Positions 9,488-18,036 of a DNA stretch of 64,000 bases are shown here, one piece after another. Below the pieces are notes generated by a model. That model was not told where the DNA came from, ran no database searches, and saw nothing but the letters and a program-made list of their open reading frames with translations. Positions within the stretch are counted from its first letter, which is position 1. Every line of letters begins with the position of its first letter. Position numbers and translations under genes: made by a program. Source of the DNA: Salipiger sp. H15. Lineage in GTDB: Bacteria; Pseudomonadota; Alphaproteobacteria; Rhodobacterales; Rhodobacteraceae. The stretch covers positions 602,501 through 666,500 of the forward strand of contig NZ_CP123385.1 of NCBI RefSeq assembly GCF_040409955.1. The letters are read 5' to 3'.

Positions 9488-10368
9488 GCGCAGAGGCCAC
9501 CAATTCCCCGGCCCCGGGCCTGAGCGCGCCGCGCCGAGCCCGCCGCTCGATCTTCCTGCGCCGCCCGTTCTTCACCGTCGCGCTGGTCATTGCGAGCGCC
9601 TACCTGCTGGCCGCGGTCTTTGCGCCCTACGTGGCGCCCTATGACCCTGTGATGCAGTCGATGGAGGCGATGATGCAGCCGCCCTCCGCCGCGCATCCGC
9701 TCGGCACCGACAGCTACGGGCAGGACATCCTGTCGCGCGTCATCTACGGCGCGCGCTATGCCATGGCGATCGGCGTCTTCTCGGTGCTGATCGGTGCCGC
9801 CGGAGGGCTGGTGATCGGCCTTGCCGCCGGGCTCTCGGGCGGCTGGGTGGAATGGGCGCTGATGCGGCTCATCGACTCGATCCTCGCCCTGCCCTCGCTG
9901 ATCCTCGCCGTGGCCTTCATCGCCATCCTCGGTCAGGGCGTCGACAAGGTGATCATCGCCGTCGGCCTGTCGATGATCGGGCCCTTCTCGCGCACCGTGC
10001 GCGCCGACGTGCTGCAGGTGAAGGTGCAGGGCTTCGTCGAGGCGGCGCAGCTGATGTCGATCCCCTCGCTGCAGGTGATCCGCCGCCACATCCTGCCGAA
10101 CGTGATCTTCCCGCTGGCCGTGCAGGTGACCATCCGCATCTCGGAAGCCATCCTCGTCTCGTCCTCGCTGTCCTTCCTCGGCATCGGGGTGACGCCGCCG
10201 ACGCCCGACTGGGGGCTGATGATCGCCGAGGGGCGCGATTTCGTCAGCTTCGCGCCGTGGATGTCCGCCATGCCCGGCTTCGCGCTGGCGCTGCTGCTGA
10301 TCGCGCTGTCGATCGTCGGCGACGGCATCCGCGAGGAATACGACCCCAAGAGCCGGAGGGGCGCATGA
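9484..10368 (+). CDS. ABC transporter permease, DppC type
   Basis: The 294-residue protein begins with a basic cytoplasmic tail, followed by a first helix (about residues 27-48), the LGTDSYGQDILSRVIYGAR segment of DppC/OppC proteins and five more helices. The EAA-type loop is around EAAQLMSIPSLQVIRRHILPN. It forms the second half of the channel with the DppB-type protein. It overlaps the upstream gene by 4 bp and the downstream ATPase gene by 4 bp. Confidence 0.93.
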   Translation: MSAEATNSPAPGLSAPRRARRSIFLRRPFFTVALVIASAYLLAAVFAPYVAPYDPVMQSMEAMMQPPSAAHPLGTDSYGQDILSRVIYGARYAMAIGVFSVLIGAAGGLVIGLAAGLSGGWVEWALMRLIDSILALPSLILAVAFIAILGQGVDKVIIAVGLSMIGPFSRTVRADVLQVKVQGFVEAAQLMSIPSLQVIRRHILPNVIFPLAVQVTIRISEAILVSSSLSFLGIGVTPPTPDWGLMIAEGRDFVSFAPWMSAMPGFALALLLIALSIVGDGIREEYDPKSRRGA

Positions 10369-11345
10369 TGCTGCGGCAGATAGAGGCCGAGGCGCTGCTG
10401 AGCGTCTCGGAGCTGACCGTGTACCGCGGTCCGGCGAAGATCCTCGACCGGGTGAGCCTGTCGCTGGCGAAGGGCGAGACGCTGGCGCTGGTGGGCGAGA
10501 GCGGCGCGGGCAAGTCGACCATCGCCACGGCGCTGATGCAGCTCCTCGACGGGGCCGAGGTCGAGGGGCGTGCCGAGCTTCAGGGCGCGGGCGACCTGCT
10601 GTCCATGCGCCGGCGCGAGATGGTGAAGCTGCGCGGCCAGCGCCTGTCGATGATCTTCCAGGACGCCGGAGCGGCGCTGAACCCGGCCTATACCGTCGGG
10701 CGGCAGCTCATCACCACGCTGCGCCGGAACCTCGGGCTCTCGCGCAATGACGCGCGGGAACGGGCCATCGAGCTGTTCACGCAAGTGGGGATCAACGACG
10801 CCGAGGCGCGGCTCACCGCCTTCCCGCACCAGCTCTCGGGCGGCATGCAGCAGCGCGTGATGGTCGCCATCGCGCTCGCCTGCAACCCCGACCTGCTGCT
10901 GGCCGACGAGCCGACCTCGGCGCTCGACGTGACCATCCAGGCGCAGATCATCCGGCTGATCCTGCAACTGACCCGCGAGCGCGGCGCGAGCTGCATCTTC
11001 GTGCTGCACGACCTCGCGCTGGCGAGCCAGTCCTGCGACCGGATCGTCGTGCTCTACGCCGGGCAGGTGGTCGAATCCGGCCCCGCCGAGGAGGTGCTGA
11101 AGCGCCACCGCCACCCCTACACGCGCCAGCTCGAAAGCTGCGTGCTGGAGATCGGGCGCAAGGACCTCGTGGCGCCCGAGGGCACCGTGCCCTCGCATTC
11201 GGAAATGCCCGCGGGCTGCCGCTTTGCCACGCGCTGCCCGCGCGCCCTGCCGCACTGCGCCGGCGAGGCGCCGCCCCTGACCCCCGCCGACCCCGCCCGC
11301 GGCGGCGCGCGCGACCACCTCTTTGCCTGCTGGAACCCGGAATGA
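10365..11345 (+). CDS. ABC transporter ATP-binding protein, DppD type
   Basis: The 326-residue ATPase has Walker A GESGAGKST at about residues 44-52, signature LSGGMQQR, Walker B LLADEPTSALD and the H-loop LHDLALA. The C-terminal extension holds the four-cysteine pattern (CRFATRCPRALPHC, then a late Cys) found in oligopeptide ABC ATPases, where some members carry an Fe-S cluster. I took the first of two adjacent ATGs (10365 and 10368); the longer frame runs back through the permease gene. It energises import with the DppF-type partner. Confidence 0.92.
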   Translation: MMLRQIEAEALLSVSELTVYRGPAKILDRVSLSLAKGETLALVGESGAGKSTIATALMQLLDGAEVEGRAELQGAGDLLSMRRREMVKLRGQRLSMIFQDAGAALNPAYTVGRQLITTLRRNLGLSRNDARERAIELFTQVGINDAEARLTAFPHQLSGGMQQRVMVAIALACNPDLLLADEPTSALDVTIQAQIIRLILQLTRERGASCIFVLHDLALASQSCDRIVVLYAGQVVESGPAEEVLKRHRHPYTRQLESCVLEIGRKDLVAPEGTVPSHSEMPAGCRFATRCPRALPHCAGEAPPLTPADPARGGARDHLFACWNPE

Positions 11346-12361
11346 CCCTTTCGACCGTCCTTGAGGCCCCGGAGGCCCCCGCCCGCACCGCCCCGGTCTT
11401 CGAGCTGATCGAGGTCGAGAAGGTCTTCGAGGTGCGCCCGCCGGGCCGCCGTTTCACCCGCGAGAAGGTCGGGCTGCGCGCCCTCGACGGCGTCCGGCTC
11501 AGCGTCGAGAAGGGCGCCTCGCTGGCCCTCGTGGGCGAGAGCGGCTCGGGCAAGTCCACCCTGCTGCGCGTGCTGCTCGGCCTCGATGCCCCCAGCGGCG
11601 GGCGGGCGCTCTACCATGGCCGCCCGATCCGCGAGGTGCGCGCCGAGGGGCCGGGCTTTGCCCGCGACGTCGCCATGGTCTACCAGGACGCGCGCGGCTC
11701 GCTCGACCCGCGGATGACCGTGGGCGCGCTGATCGCCGAGCCGCTGCGGCACTTCGGCATCGTGCCGAAGGCGCAGGAAGAGGCCCGCGTCGCCGAGCTT
11801 TTGCAGCGTGTCGGCCTGCCCGCCGATGCCGCCAGACGCTACCCCTCGGGCCTGTCGGGCGGACAGGTGCGCCGGGTCGCCATCGCCCGGGCGCTGGCCT
11901 CCGAGCCCTCGGTGCTGGTCGCGGACGAGGCGGTCTCGGGCCTAGACGTCTCGACGCAGGCGCAGCTCCTGACGCTCCTGCGCAGGCTGCAGCAGGAGAT
12001 GGGGCTCACGCTGGTCTTCATCACCCATGACCTCGGCGTGGCGAGCTACCTCTGCGAGGAGATCGCCATCATGTACCTCGGCCGCATCGTCGAGACCGGG
12101 CCGACCGATGCCGTGCTGAACGCCCCCGCGCACCCCTATGCCGCCGCCCTGCGCAATGCCGCGCCGCGCTTCTTCGAGCCGATGCCCGAGCCCCTGCCCG
12201 GCGAGATCCCGAGCCCGCTCGACCTGCCGAAGGGCTGCCGCTTCTCGACCCGCTGCCCGGTGGCCGAGGAAGATTGCCGCGACCGCGACCCGCAGCTCGG
12301 GCGGTTCGGCAGTGGCCGCGCCGTGGCCTGCCTGCACCCCGCGACGCAACCCGACACTTGA
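11342..12361 (+). CDS. ABC transporter ATP-binding protein, DppF type
   Basis: This 339-residue ATPase has Walker A GESGSGKST at about 65-73, signature LSGGQVRR and Walker B VLVADEAVSGLD. The usual DEPTS is changed to DEAVS, as often seen in DppF-like proteins. The C-terminal oligopeptide-ATPase extension with CRFSTRCP is present. It overlaps the DppD-type gene by 4 bp and ends 78 bp before the gamma-glutamyltransferase-family gene. It completes a binding protein, two-permease, two-ATPase importer. Confidence 0.92.
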   Translation: MTLSTVLEAPEAPARTAPVFELIEVEKVFEVRPPGRRFTREKVGLRALDGVRLSVEKGASLALVGESGSGKSTLLRVLLGLDAPSGGRALYHGRPIREVRAEGPGFARDVAMVYQDARGSLDPRMTVGALIAEPLRHFGIVPKAQEEARVAELLQRVGLPADAARRYPSGLSGGQVRRVAIARALASEPSVLVADEAVSGLDVSTQAQLLTLLRRLQQEMGLTLVFITHDLGVASYLCEEIAIMYLGRIVETGPTDAVLNAPAHPYAAALRNAAPRFFEPMPEPLPGEIPSPLDLPKGCRFSTRCPVAEEDCRDRDPQLGRFGSGRAVACLHPATQPDT

Positions 12362-12439
12362 CGAGACTCTGCCGAGACCGCCATCACTCACGGAAGAAAT
12401 AAACTCGGCACTTTTTATTCCCGACAGGAAGACCCACGC

Positions 12440-14029
12440 ATGTTCGACTTCTTCTCCGCCCGACGCCCCAGCACGCTGGCCTCGCAGGCGATGATCGCCA
12501 CCTCGCACCCGCTCTCGACGGCGGCCGGCCTCGAGATCCTCTCGGCCGGCGGCAGCGCCGTGGACGCGGCCATCGCCGCCGTCGCGGTGCAATGCGTGGT
12601 CGATCCCCTGATGACCGGCATCGGCGGCGACTGCTTCGCGCTCTACAAGCCGAAGGGCGGCGCGGTGAAGGCGCTGAACGGCTCGGGCCGCGCGCCCGCC
12701 GCCGCGACCGTCGCGGCGCTGAAGGAGGCCGGGCTCACCGACGAGATCCCGCAGACCAGCCCGCATTCGGTGACCATCCCCGGCGCGATCTCGGCCTGGT
12801 GCCTGCTGCACGCGGACCACGGCACGTTGCCGCTCGAGCGGCTCTTCGCCCGCGCCATCGGCTATGCCGAGAACGGCTATGCGGTGACCCCGCGCGTGGC
12901 GCAGGACTGGGCCGGGGAAGCCGCGCTCATCGGCAAGGACGAACACGCCGCAAAGGTCTTCCTGCCGAACGGCCGCGCGCCGGTGGCGGGCGAGCGCCAT
13001 GCCCAGCCGCTGCTGGCCGACCGCCTGCGCGAGATCGCCGCGAAGGGCGCGGCGGGCTTCTACCAGGGCGAGACCGCCGCGAAGATGGCCGCGCACCTGA
13101 AATCGCTGGGCGGTCTGCACACGGTCGAGGATTTCCACGCCGCGACCGATGCGGCCTTCTGGACCGATCCGATCTCGGCCAGCTACGCCGGGCATGACGT
13201 GGTCGAGTGCCCGCCCAACGGCCAGGGCCTCGCCGCGCTGCTGATCCTGCGCATCCTGTCGAAGTTCGACATGGGCGCGAAGATGTCCGAGGCGGACCGC
13301 ATCCACCTGCACGCCGAGGCCACCAAGCTCGCCTACCACCACCGCGACGCGCTGATCGGCGATCCGGCCGCCTGCCCGGGCGTGGTCGAGACGCTGCTCT
13401 CGGACGAGGTGGTGGACAAGCTTGCCGCGCGCATCGACATGGGCCGCGCGCAGCCGCCCGCGCTCTGGGACGAGCCCGAGCACAAGGACACGATCTACCT
13501 CTGCGTCGTCGATGCCGAGGGCAACGCGCTGTCGTTCATCAACTCGATCTTCCACGGCTTCGGCTCGACCCGGCTCGACCCCGAGACCGGCGTGCTCTTC
13601 CACTCGCGCGGCGCCTCGTTCCGGCTGATCGAGGGGCACCCCAACGCCATCGCGCCGAACAAGCGCCCGATGCACACGATCATCCCCGGCATGCTGCTGA
13701 AGGATGGCGAGGTGATCATGCCCTTCGGCGTGATGGGCGGCCAGTACCAGGCGGCGGGCCACGCGGCCTTCCTGTCGGGCGTGCTGGACCTCGGCCTCGA
13801 CCTGCAGGCGGCGATGGATGCGCCGCGCAGCTTCGCCTATGGCGACGAGCTGCAGGTCGAGCCCGGCGTCTCGGCCGAGACCCGCGCCGAGCTCGAGGCG
13901 CGCGGCCACAAGCTCAAGGTGATGACCAGCCCGATCGGCGGCAGCCAGGCGATCCGCATCGACGCGGCGAACGGCCTCCTCTCGGGCGGCAGCGACAGCC
14001 GCAAGGACGGCATGGCGCTCGGCTTCTGA
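12440..14029 (+). CDS. Gamma-glutamyltransferase family protein (Ntn hydrolase)
   Basis: The 529-residue protein belongs to the GGT family, N-terminal nucleophile enzymes that cleave themselves and then use the freed threonine to hydrolyse or transfer gamma-glutamyl groups. The probable nucleophile is T351 in KDTIYLCVVD, preceding the GNALSFINS segment. The N-terminal GTGIGGDCF-type region (TGIGGDCFAL) is also present. There is no signal peptide, unlike periplasmic Ggt, so it should act in the cytoplasm, as do YwrD-like members. Its place right after a peptide-type importer suggests it processes the imported compound, possibly a gamma-glutamyl peptide. A clear hairpin terminator follows. Confidence 0.87.
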   Translation: MFDFFSARRPSTLASQAMIATSHPLSTAAGLEILSAGGSAVDAAIAAVAVQCVVDPLMTGIGGDCFALYKPKGGAVKALNGSGRAPAAATVAALKEAGLTDEIPQTSPHSVTIPGAISAWCLLHADHGTLPLERLFARAIGYAENGYAVTPRVAQDWAGEAALIGKDEHAAKVFLPNGRAPVAGERHAQPLLADRLREIAAKGAAGFYQGETAAKMAAHLKSLGGLHTVEDFHAATDAAFWTDPISASYAGHDVVECPPNGQGLAALLILRILSKFDMGAKMSEADRIHLHAEATKLAYHHRDALIGDPAACPGVVETLLSDEVVDKLAARIDMGRAQPPALWDEPEHKDTIYLCVVDAEGNALSFINSIFHGFGSTRLDPETGVLFHSRGASFRLIEGHPNAIAPNKRPMHTIIPGMLLKDGEVIMPFGVMGGQYQAAGHAAFLSGVLDLGLDLQAAMDAPRSFAYGDELQVEPGVSAETRAELEARGHKLKVMTSPIGGSQAIRIDAANGLLSGGSDSRKDGMALGF

Positions 14030-14058
14030 GCCGGAGCACGCCGCTTTCGCAACCGAAG

Positions 14059-14088
14059 CGCCTGCCGGGTCCCCCTGGCAGGCGTTTT
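14059..14088 (+). terminator. Rho-independent terminator after the GGT-family gene
   Basis: A perfect 8-bp stem, CGCCTGCC paired with GGCAGGCG around a 10-nt loop, is followed directly by TTTT. It lies 30 bp after the stop codon and closes the importer-GGT unit. Confidence 0.85.
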
Positions 14089-14189
14089 CATGTCCGGGGA
14101 CGATCCGGGGCCGGGATGCCTTTGCCGTTGACGCGAGAGCCCGGCGCATCAAAGGTCTTTCCGAGACAATCACGGACTGCCCGCCCAGA

Positions 14190-14657
14190 ATGCCCCGTTT
14201 CGACAAGATCACCCAGCGCATCCTGCAGATCCTGCAAAAGGATGCCCGCATCACCAACACCGATCTGGCCGGCAAGGTCGGCATCCCCGCGACCTCGATG
14301 AGCGACCGCCTGCGGCGGCTGCAGCGCGACGGGGTGATCCTCTCGTTCGGGGCGCGGCTCGACCCGCAGAAGCTCGGGCTCGAGATGCTGGTCTTCGTGC
14401 AGATCCGGCTCGACAAGACGACGCCGCAGGTCTTCGAGAAGTTCAAGACGGCGGTGCAGGCGACGCCCGAGGTGATCGAGTGCCATATGGTCGCCGGCGG
14501 GCTCGACTACCTCGTGAAGGCGCGGTTCCACGCGATGGACGAGTACCGGCGCTTCCTTGGCGACGTCATCATGGGCTGGCCCGGGGTGATCGAGACCCGG
14601 ACCTACGTGGTGATGGAAGAGATCAAGAACGACGGGCCGCTCACGGTGACCGGGTAG
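14190..14657 (+). CDS. Lrp/AsnC-family transcriptional regulator
   Basis: The 155-residue protein has the Lrp layout: an N-terminal helix-turn-helix (TDLAGKVGIPATSMSDRLRRLQ, about residues 28-49) and a RAM ligand-binding domain (about 65-150) with HMVAGGLDYLVKARF. Such proteins sense amino acids and act locally or globally. It lies behind the GGT terminator, so it has its own promoter, and converges with the liv-type cluster 15 bp away. It may regulate the adjacent amino-acid or peptide uptake genes; the sequence does not prove which. Confidence 0.92.
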   Translation: MPRFDKITQRILQILQKDARITNTDLAGKVGIPATSMSDRLRRLQRDGVILSFGARLDPQKLGLEMLVFVQIRLDKTTPQVFEKFKTAVQATPEVIECHMVAGGLDYLVKARFHAMDEYRRFLGDVIMGWPGVIETRTYVVMEEIKNDGPLTVTG

Positions 14658-14672
14658 CCCGCCGCCGTCGCC

Positions 14673-15395
14673 TCAGCCCTCGGGATCGCCGCCGAGGTAG
14701 AGCCGCTCCATCGCCGGATCGCCCAGCAAGTCCTGCGCCTTCGCGGTCAGCGCCACCTTGCCGAGGTTCAGGACATAGGCTCGGTCCGAGACCATCAGCC
14801 CCTCGAAAGCGTTCTGCTCGACCATCAGGATGCACATGTCCTGCGCGTCGCGGATGCGGGCGATCGCCTCGAAGACGTCGTGCATCATCGCGGGCGACAG
14901 GCCCGCCGAGGGCTCGTCGAGCAGCAGGATGCGCGGCCCGGCCATGAGCGCGCGGGCCAGCGACAGGATCTGCCGCTCGCCGCCCGAGAGCGCCGAGGCC
15001 TTGCGCCGCCGCTTGTTCGCCAGCGTCGGGTACTGCGTCAGCAGCGCGTCGAGCCGTTCGTCCCGCGTCTGCCGGTCGAGGCCGCGCGCGCCCATCAACA
15101 GGTTCTCGGTCACGGTCATGGTGCGGAAGACGTTGTCGGTCTGCGGCACGTAGCCGACGCCGTGATGGCGCACCTTCTCGTGGATCGGCACCGCCTCGGC
15201 GTGCTGCCCGTCGATCCGCACCGTGCCCGCGCGCGGCGTGACGAACCCCGCGACGGTCTTCAGCAGCGTGGACTTGCCGCAGCCGTTGGGGCCGAGGATG
15301 GTGACGATCTCGCGCGCATGGGCCTGCATCGAGATGCCGCCCAGAATGTCGGGCCCGTCGCCGTAGCCGGCGCGGATGTCCTGAACCTCGATCAT
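14673..15395 (-). CDS. livF: Branched-chain amino acid-type ABC ATPase, LivF
   Basis: The 240-residue ATPase has Walker A GPNGCGKST at about 35-43, signature LSGGERQ, Walker B ILLLDEPSAGLSP and the H-loop VEQNAFEGL, where LivF proteins carry EQN instead of the usual H-D. It is the last gene of a five-gene importer operon and overlaps livG by 4 bp. The family carries branched-chain amino acids, but relatives move urea, short amides and aromatic acids, so the substrate is open. Confidence 0.92.
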   Translation of the reverse strand: MIEVQDIRAGYGDGPDILGGISMQAHAREIVTILGPNGCGKSTLLKTVAGFVTPRAGTVRIDGQHAEAVPIHEKVRHHGVGYVPQTDNVFRTMTVTENLLMGARGLDRQTRDERLDALLTQYPTLANKRRRKASALSGGERQILSLARALMAGPRILLLDEPSAGLSPAMMHDVFEAIARIRDAQDMCILMVEQNAFEGLMVSDRAYVLNLGKVALTAKAQDLLGDPAMERLYLGGDPEG

Positions 15396-16150
15396 CTTGC
15401 GGTCTTTCCTTTCTCGACCGACTTGCCGAGGTAGGCCTCGACCACGGCGGCGTTTTTCTCCAGTTCGTCAGGGGCGCAATCGGCGATGAGCTGCCCCCGG
15501 TCGAGCACGATGCAGCGGGTGCAGAGCTGGCGAATGAAGAGCATGTCATGCTCGATCACCAGGAGCGTCGTGCCCTCGCGCGCGGCGCGGCGCAGGATGG
15601 TGATCATCTCGCTGCGCAGCTCGGGGTGGACGCCGGCGGTGGGCTCGTCGAGGCAGAGCAGCTTCGGCGCGCCGCGCAGGGCAAGCGCGACCGAGAGCAG
15701 CTTCTTCTGCCCGCCCGAGAGCGCGCTCGCCGGCAGGTCCGCGACATGGGCAAGGCGGAACAGCGCGAGCAGCTCGTCGATGCGCGCATCCTTCGCCGCG
15801 CCCTTCAGCATGTTGCGCGCGGCGCCCGCCGTCACGTCACCCGCCGCCAGCACCTCCCGCGTCGTCATGCGGGCCGGCATCGAGGGCAGTTGGAAGGTCC
15901 GCGCGAGCCCCGCCCGCGTCACCTCGTGCGCGGGCAGGCCGGTGATGTCGCGCCCGGCAATGCTCACCGTGCCGCCATCGGGGGCCAGAAACCCCGAGAT
16001 GGCGTTGAGCAGCGTCGACTTGCCCGAGCCGTTCGGGCCCAGCAGGCCGACGATCTCGCCGGGCGCGATGCTGGCGGCGACGCCCTCCAGCACCCGGTGC
16101 GCGCCGAAGGCCTTGGAGAGGCCGTCGAGTTTCAGCAGGGGATCAGCCAT
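15392..16150 (-). CDS. livG: Branched-chain amino acid-type ABC ATPase, LivG
   Basis: The 252-residue ATPase has Walker A GPNGSGKST at about 38-46, signature LSGGQKKLL, Walker B LLCLDEPTAGVHP and the LivG-like VIEHDM switch. It overlaps livM by 8 bp and livF by 4 bp, so translation is probably coupled. It forms the ATPase heterodimer with LivF. Confidence 0.92.
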   Translation of the reverse strand: MADPLLKLDGLSKAFGAHRVLEGVAASIAPGEIVGLLGPNGSGKSTLLNAISGFLAPDGGTVSIAGRDITGLPAHEVTRAGLARTFQLPSMPARMTTREVLAAGDVTAGAARNMLKGAAKDARIDELLALFRLAHVADLPASALSGGQKKLLSVALALRGAPKLLCLDEPTAGVHPELRSEMITILRRAAREGTTLLVIEHDMLFIRQLCTRCIVLDRGQLIADCAPDELEKNAAVVEAYLGKSVEKGKTAR

Positions 16151-17033
16151 GGGAGCCTCCGATCCGTTCGGGGAAGAGCCCCTTGGGGCGCCAGATGAGG
16201 AAGGCGAGGATGCCGCCGCCGACGATCACCAGCCGCGTCGCGGCGACGAAATCGGTGGGCAGGTCGAGCCAGTCCTTGACGAAAGGCACGTAGGCCAGCG
16301 CGAATTGCATCAGGAAAGCCCCGGCGACCACGCCCCAATTGTTGGCGATGCCGCCGATGATCACCATCGACCAGATCAGGAAGGTCTCGTGGCTCATCAG
16401 TTGCTCGGGGCCGACGAAGGACAGGTAATGGGCGTAGAGGAACCCCGCCACCGCCGCCATCAGCGACGAGATCACCATGACGATCGCCCGCATCCGGCCA
16501 AGGTCGTAGCCGAGCGCGCGCGCCAGCTGCGGCTCCTCGCGCATCATCTTCAGCGCCATGCCGAAGCCCGAGCGGGTGATGCGCTGGCAGAGGATGAAGG
16601 CGGCGACGAGCAGCGCGGCGTAGAGTGCCAGGCGCGACAGCCCGGCGCCCTGCCCGGCCAGCGTCGAGAAGGTCACCGGCAGGCCCGAGACCCCCTGCGC
16701 CCCGCCCGCGAGCGCCTGCTCGTTGGTGAAGACGAGCCGCATGATCTCGGCCAGCGAAAGCGTAGCGATGCCCCAGTAATCCTCGGACATGCGCGCGCCG
16801 AGCCGGGCGAAGAAGAGCCCCAGCAGCGCGGCAAGGACCAGCCCCAGCGCCAGCCCGGCCAGCGGCGGCCAGCCCCAGAGATGGGCGAAGGCAGCGCCGT
16901 AGCTGCCGCAGCCGAAAAGCGCGATGAGGCCGAAGTTGACGAGGCCGGAAAAGCCCATCTGCAGGTTCAGCGCCAGCGCGAGGATGCCGTAGAGGCAGGA
17001 GACGGCGGCGACATGGATCAGGAAGTCAGACAC
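16143..17033 (-). CDS. livM: Branched-chain amino acid-type ABC permease, LivM
   Basis: The 296-residue membrane protein has about eight to nine hydrophobic helices and the LivM segments GFSGLVNFGLIALFGCGSYG near the N-terminus and MMREEPQLARALGYD in the ATPase-docking loop. It is shorter than some LivM proteins, which often carry an N-terminal extension. It overlaps livH by 8 bp. Confidence 0.92.
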   Translation of the reverse strand: MSDFLIHVAAVSCLYGILALALNLQMGFSGLVNFGLIALFGCGSYGAAFAHLWGWPPLAGLALGLVLAALLGLFFARLGARMSEDYWGIATLSLAEIMRLVFTNEQALAGGAQGVSGLPVTFSTLAGQGAGLSRLALYAALLVAAFILCQRITRSGFGMALKMMREEPQLARALGYDLGRMRAIVMVISSLMAAVAGFLYAHYLSFVGPEQLMSHETFLIWSMVIIGGIANNWGVVAGAFLMQFALAYVPFVKDWLDLPTDFVAATRLVIVGGGILAFLIWRPKGLFPERIGGSHG

Positions 17034-17919
17034 GGGACACCTCGCTGGTGAACAGCCCCGACGGGCGCAGCAGCAGGAAGCCGACGAGCAGCGCGAAGCT
17101 GGCGGTCTGGGCGTAGCTCGCGGGCAGGAAGAGGAAACCCTCGCCGTTCAGCACGCCGAAGTTGGTGTTGGTCACGAAGGTCTCGGCGGCCGAGATCACC
17201 AGCGCGCCGGCGATGGCGCCAAGCGCGTTGCCGAGCCCGCCGAGGATGGCGGCGGCGAAGACCGGCAGCAGCATCTGCGTGCCGAGATCGATCGAGACCG
17301 AGCCGCGCATCGCCAGCGTCATGCCGCCAAGCGCGGCCAGCACGCCCGACAGGAAGACCGTGGCATTGATCACCCGGCGCGTGTCGATGCCGCTGGCCGA
17401 GGCCAGCACCCGGTTGGTCGCGGTGGCGCGCATCTCGCGGCCGAGCCTTGTCAGGAAGAGGATCGCCGCGAAGCCGCCGAGCGCGGCCACGGTGATCGCC
17501 AGCGTGGAGATCTGGTGCAGGGTCACCCGCGCGCCGAGGAGGCGCATGGCGGGGGAGACAGGCAGCTCGAAGCGGTAGGCGGAGGGGCCGAAGGCCAGCA
17601 GGAACACCGCCGAGAGGATCATCGACAGCGCCAGCGAGCCGATCAGCGCGATGGCCGAGCCCTCGGTCAGCAGCCGCTCGAAGAGCAGCACGTTGAAGAC
17701 CACGGCGAGCCCGCCGACGAGCAGCGCGGAGACGGGCAGTGCCAGCACCAGCGGCAGTCCCGCCTGCTGCAGCAACATGCCGAGGAAGGCGCCGACCACC
17801 GCGTACTGGACCAGCGCGACATTGGGAAACTTGATGAGCGAGTAGACTCCGCTCAGGGCGACGGCGATCAGGGCGAGGTCGAGCGCCCGGATGACCGTGT
17901 CGATCAGGAATTGGATCAT
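17026..17919 (-). CDS. livH: Branched-chain amino acid-type ABC permease, LivH
   Basis: I set the start at 17919 (MIQFLIDTVIRALDLALIA), giving 297 residues; the longer frame adds a proline- and arginine-rich leader with no LivH likeness. An AAGAGAG ribosome site precedes this ATG. The protein has about eight hydrophobic helices and the LivH features GVYSLIKFPNVALVQYAVVG and MRATATNRVLASASGID. It forms the channel with LivM. Confidence 0.92.
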   Translation of the reverse strand: MIQFLIDTVIRALDLALIAVALSGVYSLIKFPNVALVQYAVVGAFLGMLLQQAGLPLVLALPVSALLVGGLAVVFNVLLFERLLTEGSAIALIGSLALSMILSAVFLLAFGPSAYRFELPVSPAMRLLGARVTLHQISTLAITVAALGGFAAILFLTRLGREMRATATNRVLASASGIDTRRVINATVFLSGVLAALGGMTLAMRGSVSIDLGTQMLLPVFAAAILGGLGNALGAIAGALVISAAETFVTNTNFGVLNGEGFLFLPASYAQTASFALLVGFLLLRPSGLFTSEVSRV

Positions 17920-18036
17920 GGTGTCTCTCTTGGGCCCCGGGAGGAGGGGCGGCATCGTGACCCGCGCCGTCACAGGGGGGACGGCGCGGGCCCTTGGCGG
18001 CGCGGGAGCACCCACGCCGCGCGGCTCGTGGCGGGA

